From the NCBI GenBank assembly GCA_018340375.1, contig JAFFJZ010000002.1:24260001-24324000 (forward strand): DNA of 64,000 bases, written 5' to 3'. A model generated the notes under the pieces. The model was not told where the DNA came from. It saw only the letters and a program-made list of their open reading frames with translations, and ran no database searches. Position 1 is the stretch's first letter. Every line of letters begins with the position of its first letter. Both the position numbers and the translations under genes were made by a program. This DNA is from Gonatopus flavifemur (taxonomy: Eukaryota; Arthropoda; Insecta; Hymenoptera; Dryinidae). Below, piece by piece: positions 11,043 through 20,641 of the stretch.

Positions 11043-11342
11043 AGTGATGCTAGATACCGATACCGTTTCTACCCTCTCCATCGACCCTCTCTGCTTTCTC
11101 CCACCCAGAGCTGCCAAATGGGCATTGCCGTTGAGGGGAAGTGTACCCCCACTATCGTCCTATAGGTTTCGCGTGGAGGCGCGAGCATGTATATGAACGA
11201 TGGTGGGGGTACTATTCCCCTCAACGGCAGTGCCCACCTGGCTGCTACTCTGCTCCCACCATGCTAATCCAGTCGGGCAAGCGCATGGTGGGGGAAAGTA
11301 GAGAGGGTAAAAATGGTCTCGGTCTCAAATCTGGCATCACTG
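11043..11342. mobile_element. 300-bp palindrome, ends AGTGATGC
   Basis: AGTGATGCTAGATACCGATA faces the inverted TGGTCTCGGTCTCAAATC plus TGGCATCACT. The inner arms carry CTACCCTCTC/GAGAGGGTA, CCCACCATG-type words and CCGTTGAGGGG. It is more GC-rich than its surroundings. Confidence 0.6.
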
Positions 11343-12338
11343 CTTCTTTCCTCCATGTGGAAACATTTTTTAAATTGTATATAATTTGTATATAATCCAC
11401 TATAATTTATATATAATTTCTATAGAATTATATAAAAATTTTATATATAATTAAAAAAATGTGTGCACATACGTATAGGTTGTCTTCCGTATCATTTAGT
11501 ATTTTGAACTAAAACTTTGTTGAAACAATATCGGTGACAGAAAACGAAGTTCCATGTGAATACAAATCAAGTCCTTATGAGGGTAGTAGTTCTCACAGAC
11601 TTATTTTGCTTTATTATTTCTCTCTAATAGATGAAACTGTTTTCTTTTAAAATCTTTCAAAAATATATTTTTAAGATATAATAATGCTTGAAACTTCATA
11701 TGAAATTTTCTTTCATTCATGCATTCATTATTATTCAAACGCTCTGCAATATTTACATCACATTGTTGATTTACTCAATTCCATTCTCAAAATGAAGTAC
11801 ATTCGGACGGTTTGATATATTATCATTTCATTCCATTGTTACAGATACGTGTTTTCCCATGTATTCAAGAATTGCATTACCATTCAAAAATCTGGTTAGT
11901 CTTCAACTTTTCACGATGTTCTTTTTATTTTCTGAAATATTCAGAAACAACACAACTATATATTACGTGTATTTTGTATATAATATTTTTTCACATAGAA
12001 GAGTGTCTTCAGGGATTCGATTTAACTGAGAATAATCGTTGAATATTGGTTGTCTTTTGCTGAATTTTTCATTTTCACAAATTTATCATTCACTGTAAAA
12101 AGTTGAATTTGAATTGTTTGCATTTTCATTCGAATTAAAGCTTTTCCATTCCAAATGATCTGAATTCGAGACTTTTTTTTTCACAGTGTTGGTGCAAAAC
12201 AACAAAAATTCAACTTCCTCTCTATTTAGGCAAGATTTGGTTTTCAATGAATTATTCGGTCAACATATTGGGGTTTTCGTTACCAAAAATTAGCTAATGA
12301 AACAGTTCAAAACCCACCATTCGATGATCATAGTTTTA
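11343..12338. other. stretch without a recognised gene
   Basis: TATAATTTATATATAATT repeats at 11380-11450, otherwise featureless AT-rich sequence with short chance ORFs. Confidence 0.5.
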
Positions 12339-12593
12339 CACGGAAAGACCGAGTCTATCAACGTTTAGAAAAATGACTGTCAATTCAGGGAAAAAGAGGA
12401 TCGCTGAAAAATATTCGTAGTGAGTCTCCTAAAAATTCGTAGTCAAAATATCACAGTGAAATTATCAATTTTTAATACATCGACTACGAATTTTTAGTAG
12501 ACTCACTACGAATATTTTTCAGCGATCCTCGTTTTCCCTAAACTGACAATCATTTTTCTAAATATTAATAGATCTGATCTTTCCGCGTAGGTT
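12339..12593. mobile_element. ACACGGAAAGACC palindrome, copy 1
   Basis: ACACGGAAAGACCGAGTCTA on the left is inverted as AGATCTGATCTTTCCGCGT on the right. The arms share AAATGACTGTCAATT, GATCGCTGAAAAATATTCG and TAGTGAGTCT. The same element recurs at 34870-35149. Confidence 0.75.
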
Positions 12594-12984
12594 GTGAAAT
12601 GTTGAAAACCACAAAAAACTTATTTTCCAAGCAAATTTCGATAAACCGAAAAATAGCTCTACAATTGCCGTAAAAATCAGTCATCCCGGAATCTTCAGGG
12701 CGCGTTTATGAACCATTCTGAAAATATCGTGAAGCTTTCTCAAACGATTCGAAAACATCCCAAAGCCACACTTTATTATCTATTGATTCTCGCCAAATCT
12801 CATTGAATCTTGCACAATGTTCTGACCAAATCCCATTAAATCTCATTTCGTTAGATTCTATGGATTTTTTTAACCAGAGGAGAATATATTTCAATATTTG
12901 AATGAATTGCAAACTCTAATCACTCAGATCCTAATTATTACGAGTTCCAAGTTCGACTTCTGCTGTACCCTGATAAAACACGAA

Positions 12985-13222
12985 GAGTTCTTTTTCAAGA
13001 ACCCTTTTCGAACTAAGGAATTCATTATGAGCTCTGGAGGAATTCAATGTTTGGGACATTAAGGAGTTCTTTGAGAATGCTGAAAGTACTCTCAAAGAAC
13101 TCGTTAATGTCCCAAACATTGAACTTCTTCAGAGCTCTTTATGACTTCATTAGTTCGAAGAGAGTTCTTGAAGAATTCTATTCTTGTTTTTGAAAAAGAA
13201 TTTTTCGTGTGCTATCTGGGTA
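12985..13222. mobile_element. ACAGCACA-class palindrome with AGAACTCTT words
   Basis: Arms meet near 13085: TCAATGTTTGGGACATTAA is inverted as TTAATGTCCCAAACATTGA, and AAAGAACTC as GAGTTCTTT. The outer words are AAGAGTTC/GAACTCTT. The right end reads CGTGTGCTATCTGGGT, a variant of the TGTGCTGTCTGGG signature. Confidence 0.6.
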
Positions 13223-14554
13223 ATTATTATACAATTACAAAACATTCAAGGAATTCCCCATATTTTCTTTACAAAATTTTGTAAAAACAATGCTGAAACA
13301 ACTTTTTTCAACTCCACGTTATATAGAGTACTTTTATAGTTGGATGATTTTGGCAGTGACGAGTGTCCCAAGTAGAAAAGGTTTTCAGATTCGATCGAGG
13401 TAAAAATTTCGATATGCTCTGCTCGGGCATGAATCAAAGTGCACTCAACAGCAGTGGTAATATTTTTTTCAATGAAGATAACAAATTTTCTGATTCTTAA
13501 AGTAATAGATTCTTCCGCAACGTACAATGCTGTGATAATAAACTGGTCCTTCGGAGACAAATAAAACTTACGAACTTTTAATAATCAATTTTGCATGGTA
13601 CAAATAGAAGTACAGGATTTCCTTCTTAATGTATTTTTGTTTTTTTTTCAATAAATGATCATCATCTATGTATGTTTCTTATATTTCATAACAGTTCATG
13701 TCCAATCTTATTTTATCTACAATATATTGTGTTTTTTTTTTCACTTTCTTCAAAACTTCCGTTGTTTTATACTATAGCATCTTCATTGTAGAGCAACGAG
13801 AAGAACAAAATATTGTCAATCTAAATATAGAGTCGATCTCATGACAAGGCAGGAGCTGAACGATCGTTGGTCTTCGTTTTTCGCAGTTTCACAGTTGCAA
13901 AAACATTTGTCCTGAAATAACGTGTAAATCACTTTATATATTTTCTATCAAAATTTCATTAATCAATCAACATCATTCTATAGCAAGAGCGTGATCGTAT
14001 TTCTATTATCAAATTTGATACAGAAAATCTAGGGTCTTCGTATTCCTCTTTTACGCTGGCAAAACTCATGTCGGGACTTGCTTTCTAAGGAACAAGAGCA
14101 TATCTCGCAAGCTTCGGTTGGAGCAAACTTTTGAATACATGCTAACAAATAATACGGAACATGTACACAGCTACTGAACTGAAACTTCTAAAGTGTGAAT
14201 AATACGGAAAGTTACAATATCAGCCATAAACTATTGTGTAGAATCGTGTGTGTATGTACGGAATATAATTCTTTCAATGACTACTTTGACAAGAGTCACG
14301 ACTGGTACTTCAGCCGCGACGTTGTTCATTTTGTCATTATCGATTATTCTTCACGAAATTAGTGGTGATATGAAACGAACATTATTTTTCATAACACTCG
14401 CGCAGAAAGTGCCACTTCTCACACTTTTAGAGCGGGAGGAAAGTACATTTTCCCTCCCTAGGGAGGGAAAGTGACCAACTTTTATCTCTGCGTTCCAAAG
14501 AGGACAGAAAGGTAGATGAATTGATCATTTGTTTGTGATATAGAGCCAACCCAG
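13223..14554. other. stretch without a recognised gene
   Basis: A minus-strand frame at 13246-13560 (104 codons) has no recognised motif. A small TTTCCCTCCC/GGGAGGGAAA hairpin lies at 14450-14472. Nothing else is seen. Confidence 0.45.
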
Positions 14555-14662
14555 ACAGCACAACGTGCCACTAAAACGTTTATGGAAGGTTTATAGAACG
14601 TAGGGGAGGTTTCCTGAACGTTCAGAAAACGTCCCGGAGACACATTGTGCTGTTAGGGAAGC
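14555..14662. mobile_element. short CCCAGACAGCACA element with GAACGTTC words
   Basis: CCCAGACAGCACAACGTGCC is answered by CACATTGTGCTGTTAGGGA within 108 bp. The interior is GAACGTTC/AAACGTTT and GGAGGTTTCC. A larger relative follows at 14793-15168. Confidence 0.65.
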
Positions 14663-14792
14663 ATCATACAACACAAATCGAATATTTCTTCAGTTTGTAA
14701 TAAAGTTCACAATTTTTGTTGAATTTTACTGGGGAAGGAACGACAAAATTATCGATACTTAACAAATAATAGAAAAACATATCAACTCCCAC

Positions 14793-15168
14793 CCAGACAG
14801 CACAGAAAGTTCTTTGAACGTTTTGAAAACGTGCTCTTGGTTTTGCGTGTTTTGGTCCCGCTGAAGCAAGTTTTACAAACGTTTAAAGTACCTTCCCATT
14901 TGATATCCTTGAATACGTTTTAAGCACGTTCTTTTGATCTACTACCAGACGTTCTCCTCGTGTCTCCTAAACGTACTTTCATATAAACTAACCTTGAAAA
15001 ACCACAAAGTCATACGGGGACATAGATAGAACTAACCGAGACATTGGCATGTCCCTGGGACATACATGCGACGTTTTTAGAACATCCTGAGACGTTATTT
15101 GCACGTTCTCTGTGAAATCAAGCACGTCTTCTGAACGTTCAAGAAACCTCCCGGTGCTGTATGGGCAT
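14793..15168. mobile_element. larger CCCAGACAGCACA element with ACGTTC words
   Basis: It begins CCCAGACAGCACAGAAAG and ends CCGGTGCTGTATGGGCATG. The interior is almost wholly AACGTT/GAACGTTC/ACGTTTT variants. The minus-strand ORF across it is an artefact of this repetition. Confidence 0.6.
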
Positions 15169-15788
15169 GTAACACAGAATATTGTGAGAATATTCTCACA
15201 ACATCCGTAAAATGTACTTGATCGAATATTCTCACAAAAAGCGTAGAAGATTCGTAAATATTCATAGAACATTCTTAGAATATTTGAATGAAACTGTTTC
15301 GAATATTCTAGAAACCAGCAGCGCATGCGCAAGTATCGTGATGACATGAATTCAGTAATGGCAGATAATGTTGTTGACAGACTAAAGACCCTTGGTTGAT
15401 ATATTATTTGAATTTGCATTTGGGGGAATAATAAATTTATGAAAGGTGCATTCTAATATCGCAAATGTTCTCTGAGAGTACCATGTGTGAAAAATAATCC
15501 TCAAAAGTATGATAAAATATTAAGAAATGCTGTATATCTTAGGTTTGCCTGTTGCGATCATAACCCAAACAGCACCGAAAGTTCTCAAAACTTTTTAAAA
15601 ACGTGTCCAAAGTCTCATAGATGTTGATTTCCGAAAGCACATTCTCCAAACATCTTGGGAACATTCATACAATGTGGTGGGGAGTACGTTTTGGGGACAT
15701 TTTTTACACATGCTATGGTACGTTTTCAGAACGTTTTCAAGACGATATATAAAAACCAAATATTTTATCTCTAACCTATACAAATTTA

Positions 15789-15911
15789 TACACGGAAAAA
15801 AAGATGATGTTGGATTTACAATGTTTCGTTCGATCACCATAGAAACATTAGGGGTTTCTATGGTGATCGAACGAAATGTTGTGAATCCAACATCATCTTT
15901 TTTTCCGTGTA
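15789..15911. mobile_element. 123-bp near-perfect hairpin with TACACGG ends
   Basis: Left arm TACACGGAAAAAAAGATGAT, then GTTGGATTTACAA and GTTTCGTTCGATCACC, is repeated inverted to CATCTTTTTTTCCGTGTA with very few mismatches around a tiny loop near 15851. It is the cleanest full-length palindrome in the window. Confidence 0.8.
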
Positions 15912-16242
15912 GTTTTACTAGGGAAAAAAGTACCAAACAACCATAAAAATATGTTTTGTATTGAATATTTGGAAAGATTCCATTCCAGAAGTTCAAAACT
16001 ATTGGCAGAATGTAAGCTATCAAGAATATATTAAAATTCACATAACCTCAAAATTGACGCGAAACAAAATTTCACTCCCTGCGATGTATTAAAGATATGC
16101 AAATGTAATTTATCAAATCTATCGATACAGGCTTCACCGCAGTTCAGAATATTCAGGAGAATATTAGAAGATTTGGCACAAGTTTGATCTTTAACAAATT
16201 CTCATTTGACATGTTTCATAAACGTTCCAGGGAAACCTCCCA

Positions 16243-16507
16243 TACAACAAGAGTTGCTGTGCAATCGTTGCTCTTATGTTGTTTATCAAGTTTGCGTTAA
16301 GTTGCTGGGAATTTGCTACGCACGTGATTGAGAGCTTCATGAAACCAAGCAACTTCTTAGCAACATGACAACTCAAGTTACAATCTTAGACTTACAGCAT
16401 ATTGTTGCGCATTTGGCGACGCAACGTCCCTGCAAATTGCTTCAAACTGTTGTTGTACGTTTTCAACAATTTGCTGCATATTTGTTCAGCATTTTGCTGT
16501 TAGGGCT
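16243..16507. mobile_element. GCAAAT-word element, inverted copy of 6612-6880
   Basis: It starts CCCATACAACAAGAGTTGCT and ends CAGCATTTTGCTGTTAGGG, the reverse complement of the element near 6.6 kb. The interior shares TTGCGCATTTGGCGACGC and AAGTTGCTGGGAA words. Confidence 0.6.
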
Positions 16508-16998
16508 ATACCGGAAATTTTTACATCCCTGGAATATCTATGCGACATTTTTAAAACGTCCTGGAACATTTTTTGAACGTTCTTCTTGTAACCAAGTACG
16601 TTTTCTGAACGTCCGAAGAACGTCCCAGTGCTGTCTGGGAAGTATCCATGTGTCTATCCATGTGAATCCATAATATTGCTAACAATTCATGGTTACTTAC
16701 AGATGTTTAATGATTCAAAAATAGATTGTGAAGTAGTTTTCGGTGACATTCAGAAGTTTATATTGACGGGAATTTTTATTTCCACAGCATTTTTTTCTAT
16801 CGGTCTCGGTACAGGTCTCGTCGCATATTTTGACATCTATCTCTGCTAATTTCGTTTGAATGATCAAAGTTCCACCCCATTCCGTTGATTATATTTACAA
16901 TCTCAAATTATCTTGATCATCTTGATATTACAAGAGGTTGGAATAATTATTGGTAACTATTTTATCTTTCTTTATCGCGCATGAAATTCATACTTCTT

Positions 16999-17494
16999 TG
17001 GGTCGGTGCCGAATCAACGAAAAACCAAATCGACGAAAATAAATTTACTAGCAGTACGTATGAAGTTGTCATTTTGTTGCAGTATGAAATGAAATTAGTC
17101 ATAGATCATTGATTAAATTAAACGAAAAGTAAAAAACATTGATTTGCTAACACAACCCCACGGTAAACTTAATTTCCCTTTGTTATGTTTATGATTATGG
17201 TATGGTTATGTTTATGATAACAACAAACCGATTTTCGTTCTCTACAGACGTTTGAAACAGTTTGATTGTACCGATCGATTAGGAAGATCATTAATAATTT
17301 TATTAGAATGATGAATTACGTGTCTACTGTAATAAACGGGTGCAGTGAATAGGTTAACATAAAGAATTTTCGTTTAATTTAATCAATGATCTATGACTAA
17401 TTTCATTTCATACTGCAACAAAATGACAACTTCATACTGCTAGTAAATTTTTTTTCGTTGATTTGGTTTTTCGTTGATTCGGCACCGACCCACT
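16999..17494. mobile_element. GGGTCGGTGCCGAATCAACG inverted-repeat element
   Basis: About 135-bp termini (GGGTCGGTGCCGAATCAACG and its inverse) include TTTTGTTGCAGTATGAAATG and AGTCATAGATCATTGATT. ACTTCTT lies just outside on both sides, a probable target duplication of 7-8 bp. The unique centre has no ORF. An 8-bp duplication would suit a hAT or P-type mover. Confidence 0.75.
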
Positions 17495-17652
17495 TCTTCC
17501 TATTGTTTGTTGATTATTGATGATTTTTCATTTTTTTTCAAGTAAAATTCAACAGAAATGTGAACCGTTTAAGTAATCTTTATTACGAATTTAAGAGATA
17601 TCCTCCGATTTTCTAATCAACACCACTATATTTTCGATCTGCATTTTTCTCT

Positions 17653-18062
17653 AGCTGCCAATTCATGGGGCGTTCAGCATCAAGCGTCCAATTATTTCCC
17701 CACATTTTTTCGACGCTCCGCAGCGTTGAAATTTATGAAGTTAGTTTCTTTCAACTTCCATCATTTCCAACGTTGAAATTGATTTCCATAAATACCGAGT
17801 TTTATTCCTGGTCAAATTAATTCCTTTTTAGTAGTAATTTACTTTATTGTTTAATAACAGCAATACATCAAATGAGCATATAAATGAATTCCTTTCTGGC
17901 ATATGAGGTTATGTGTCGATGTTGGAATTGAAATTTACTATTTTGATGCTCGATGCTTGACGCTCCATGAAAAGGTACCTGTGACATTTCGCAATTCAGC
18001 GTCGAAAAAATCTGGGGAAATAATTGGACGCTCGATGCTCGACGCCCCATGAATTGGCAGCT
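17653..18062. mobile_element. AGCTGCCAATTCATGG inverted-repeat element
   Basis: AGCTGCCAATTCATGGGGCG at the left is inverted as CGCCCCATGAATTGGCAGCT at the right. The next stretch (GCGTCCAATTATTTCCCCA) is also inverted, with CGACGCTCCGCAGCG-type words further in. It abuts the next palindrome. Confidence 0.7.
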
Positions 18063-18064
18063 TG

Positions 18065-18191
18065 AGGGGCCTATTTCATGGGAGCTTCCGCGTCGAGCGT
18101 CAACATTGGAAGAAAAAAGAGAGCCTGTCAGACCTCTGCTTTCTTCCAATGTTGACGCTTGATGCTGAAGCTCCCATGAAATAGGCCCCTT
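18065..18191. mobile_element. 127-bp hairpin, ends AGGGGCCTATTTCATGGGAG
   Basis: AGGGGCCTATTTCATGGGAG is inverted as CTCCCATGAAATAGGCCCCT. CGTCAACATTGGAAG and CTTCCAATGTTGACG form the inner stem. TCATGGG also occurs in the left neighbour, so the two may be related. Confidence 0.7.
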
Positions 18192-18679
18192 AGGGGTCAT
18201 CCATAAACTACGTGGCGAATATAGGGGGGAGGCAGGGGTAAGATGAAATGCTACGTTAGACTACATGGGGGCGGGGGGGGGGGTCGTTTCCAAGCTACGT
18301 GCTGTTTTATTTATGTTGTACTTGGAAGAAAATTCTATATAAATATCCAGAAAAATGATCCATTTGAATATAATCCAAATATATATTTGATTGGATCAAA
18401 TAAGATTTCTCTTCATTCAAGTAAATCTCATTCGGAATGAGAGAAATTTTATTTCAATAAAATAAATCTTTCATTTCAGTTAATTTCAATTTTATTAAGG
18501 TCATATTTGAATGAAAATTCATTTGATTGAAATTAATTTAGCTGAACGTGAAAAACTACGTTCCCACGTGGGGGGCGGGGGGTCAAAGAGGAGCCACGGT
18601 CGAGCTACATGGGGGAGGGGGGGGGGGTAAATCAAAAAGTTGCAAAAACAGGGCCACGTAGTTTATGGACGGCCCCTTA
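18190..18679. mobile_element. inverted-repeat element ending GGGGTCATCCATAAACTACG
   Basis: Ends TAGGGGTCATCCATAAACTA and the inverse of GTAGTTTATGGACGGCCCC. G-runs lie inside both ends. This terminus, with ATAAACTACGT, is one I associate with widespread arthropod DNA elements. An internal ATTTCATT/AATGAAAT-rich hairpin occupies the middle. No ORF. Confidence 0.65.
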
Positions 18680-18828
18680 CGTGAATTGAGTGAACTCGTT
18701 GCGCGAGTGTTGTGGAAAATGACATCTTTTCCTCCCTTAATACGTAATATACTATTATTTCATTTTATTATGATCGATACGTTCATGGAAGATCATGGTT
18801 CATGGTCTGTATGATTCAGACAAATTCC

Positions 18829-19352
18829 ACACTGTGAAAAATGTGAGGAGTTTTCCTTCACCCTGTTGGTGGGTTCTGTCCCCTCATCGCGGGGGAATTG
18901 GTTTCTTATAGAAAATGAGGGTTTTTTCACCACTATGAGGAATTATTTTGTTTTTTTGGGTTCTGAATCCTCTATGAATGAAGGGCAATTCCACCAAATT
19001 ATGATAAACAAATTTCTGATCCATGGAGGAATTTTGCTGTCACCACTTTTTAGGGGAAAATTCCACAATTATTTTTCACAGATGCTATTTTTGCAGCTAC
19101 ACTGTAAAGAATGATTGTGGAATTTTCCACCAAAAATGGTGGCAGCAAAGTTCCTCCATAAATGAGGAATTTTTCAACATAATTTTGTGGAGTTTATCTT
19201 CATTTGTAGAGGATTCAACACCAAAAAAGTGAAATAATTCCTGAAAATGATGTGAGAATCCCTCATTTTTGATGGGAAAAAGTTCCCCCACGATGAGGGG
19301 ACGAAATCCACCAACCGTACGAAGGAAAACTCCCCACATTTTTTACAGTGTA
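18829..19352. mobile_element. ACACTGTGAAAA palindrome with GAGGAATTTT words
   Basis: ACACTGTGAAAAATGTGAGG and, inverted, CCCCACATTTTTTACAGTGT close the element. Arms repeat GGAATTTT/AAAATTCC and TGAGGAA words, with GAATCCTCTATGAATGAAGG inverted as TTCATTTGTAGAGGATTC. The overlapping ORFs in both strands are by-products. Confidence 0.65.
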
Positions 19353-20641
19353 GAGTTTCAATGATTAATAAGCTGTCAGCAATCAAGCTTCTGTAGGGAA
19401 TTTCGATCAATTTCATCATATCCCTTCAGACTGCTTTTTCGAATTAATTTTTTCAGCTACAAACTCTGCGAGAAATCGTCCCCTACAATTTCCGACCTTA
19501 TGTAATTGTTCTTACTGGTTTTAAATTGATTAAAAAATCTCGCATATTATTATCCTGATGAAGATCCAAAAGTAGAGGAAGCGGGTATTGCAGTGTCGTC
19601 TTTCATAGTTAAGGGACCCTAGGCTCAGAATGCTTGGGGGCCTATGTAAGGGAATTTTTTGATTTATATATATAGTAATACCTTTTTGGGAATTTCAATC
19701 AATTATGAATATATGAATACGTTCGTTTCGCTGTGTAATTTGGATATCCATAGCTCACGTTTTACTTCTTTTATTATCAAAAATTCTTTTCTTGTAGGAT
19801 TAAAAGAAAATTGTGGTTCAAGGAGTTGGAGGCCGAGCCTACAAAGCCTATGCAGAAAGACAGCACTGGGGTATTGGAACAAATAAAGCGTGAAAAAGTT
19901 CAACACTTCATTTTCACCAGGATAATAATATTATTACCACAATAAAGTGGATGCTTAATATTCATAGACTTTATCCCGTATATTCCGACATAGGCAATAA
20001 TAATGATACATACGCATAAATAGGTATAAAAACCATGCCTACAATAGCATATACTTACATTACGTATGCTGTTGATTATGATAACGCATTTATGAACAAA
20101 GATATTCAACCGACAACCTATAATATCTTTTTGAAAATACAACAATGTAACTATCATATAATTCAATTTTCCATGCACTCCACCTCTTCTCCGCTCTCCG
20201 TTTATCAGCACTGCTCGCTCGTACGTTTGAATATCCATTTCATCACAATAATTATTATTACCTACGTAAAGTTACAATCCATTCTTCGCATACGAAACAT
20301 CTCATTCAATTTCATGATTTACAATACCATAAATCACAAGTTCAAATTCTCTTAATACATATGAATATATTATATCGTATTAGATTCCCCGTATTTATCT
20401 TTCAATACATCAACTGAAGATTCGAACGGGGGTGATCCGATACCTATTTAAAACACTGTGCGAATATAATGCTCTTCGTATATCAATCAAACGAATATAA
20501 AATAAGCAATCTCCAAAATGCGATGAAAAAATAACTGGAAATATTATGAAAAATAAAATTAAACTCTCGATATAAAAAAAAACTTAAAAGGATAATAAAC
20601 ATGAAATAAAACATAAACGAAAAAAGAATATATATATATAA
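19353..20641. other. 3' flank of the I-BAR gene
   Basis: AT-rich, with no coding frame that I trust; it includes the putative 3' UTR on the minus strand. It is free of the long palindromes that crowd the rest of the window, consistent with transcribed UTR plus flank. Confidence 0.45.
19769..19774 (-). terminator. candidate poly(A) signal for the I-BAR gene
   Basis: AATAAA on the minus strand about 870 bp past the stop codon is the nearest canonical hexamer I found in the downstream sequence. No closer canonical site was seen between 20641 and 19775. Weak support; a variant signal nearer the stop is equally possible. Confidence 0.25.

Larger units (their letters stand above)
15562..16640. mobile_element. 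composite of ACAGCAC-class element with two nested elements
   Basis: The outer ends are CCCAAACAGCACCGAAAG and CGTCCCAGTGCTGTCTGGG, with ACGTTTT/AACGTTC words beside them. Nested inside are the hairpin 15789-15911 and the GCAAAT-word element 16243-16507. Confidence 0.5.

Noticed and set aside
11141..11395. 84-codon ORF
   Set aside because: It sits on a palindromic element and the frame follows its GC-rich arm.
14988..15419. 143-codon minus-strand ORF
   Set aside because: It lies mainly on the GAACGTTC-word element; its Cys/Ser/Phe composition reflects repeated words.
18866..19419. Overlapping ORFs on both strands
   Set aside because: They run along the two arms of one palindrome, so frames appear on both strands together.
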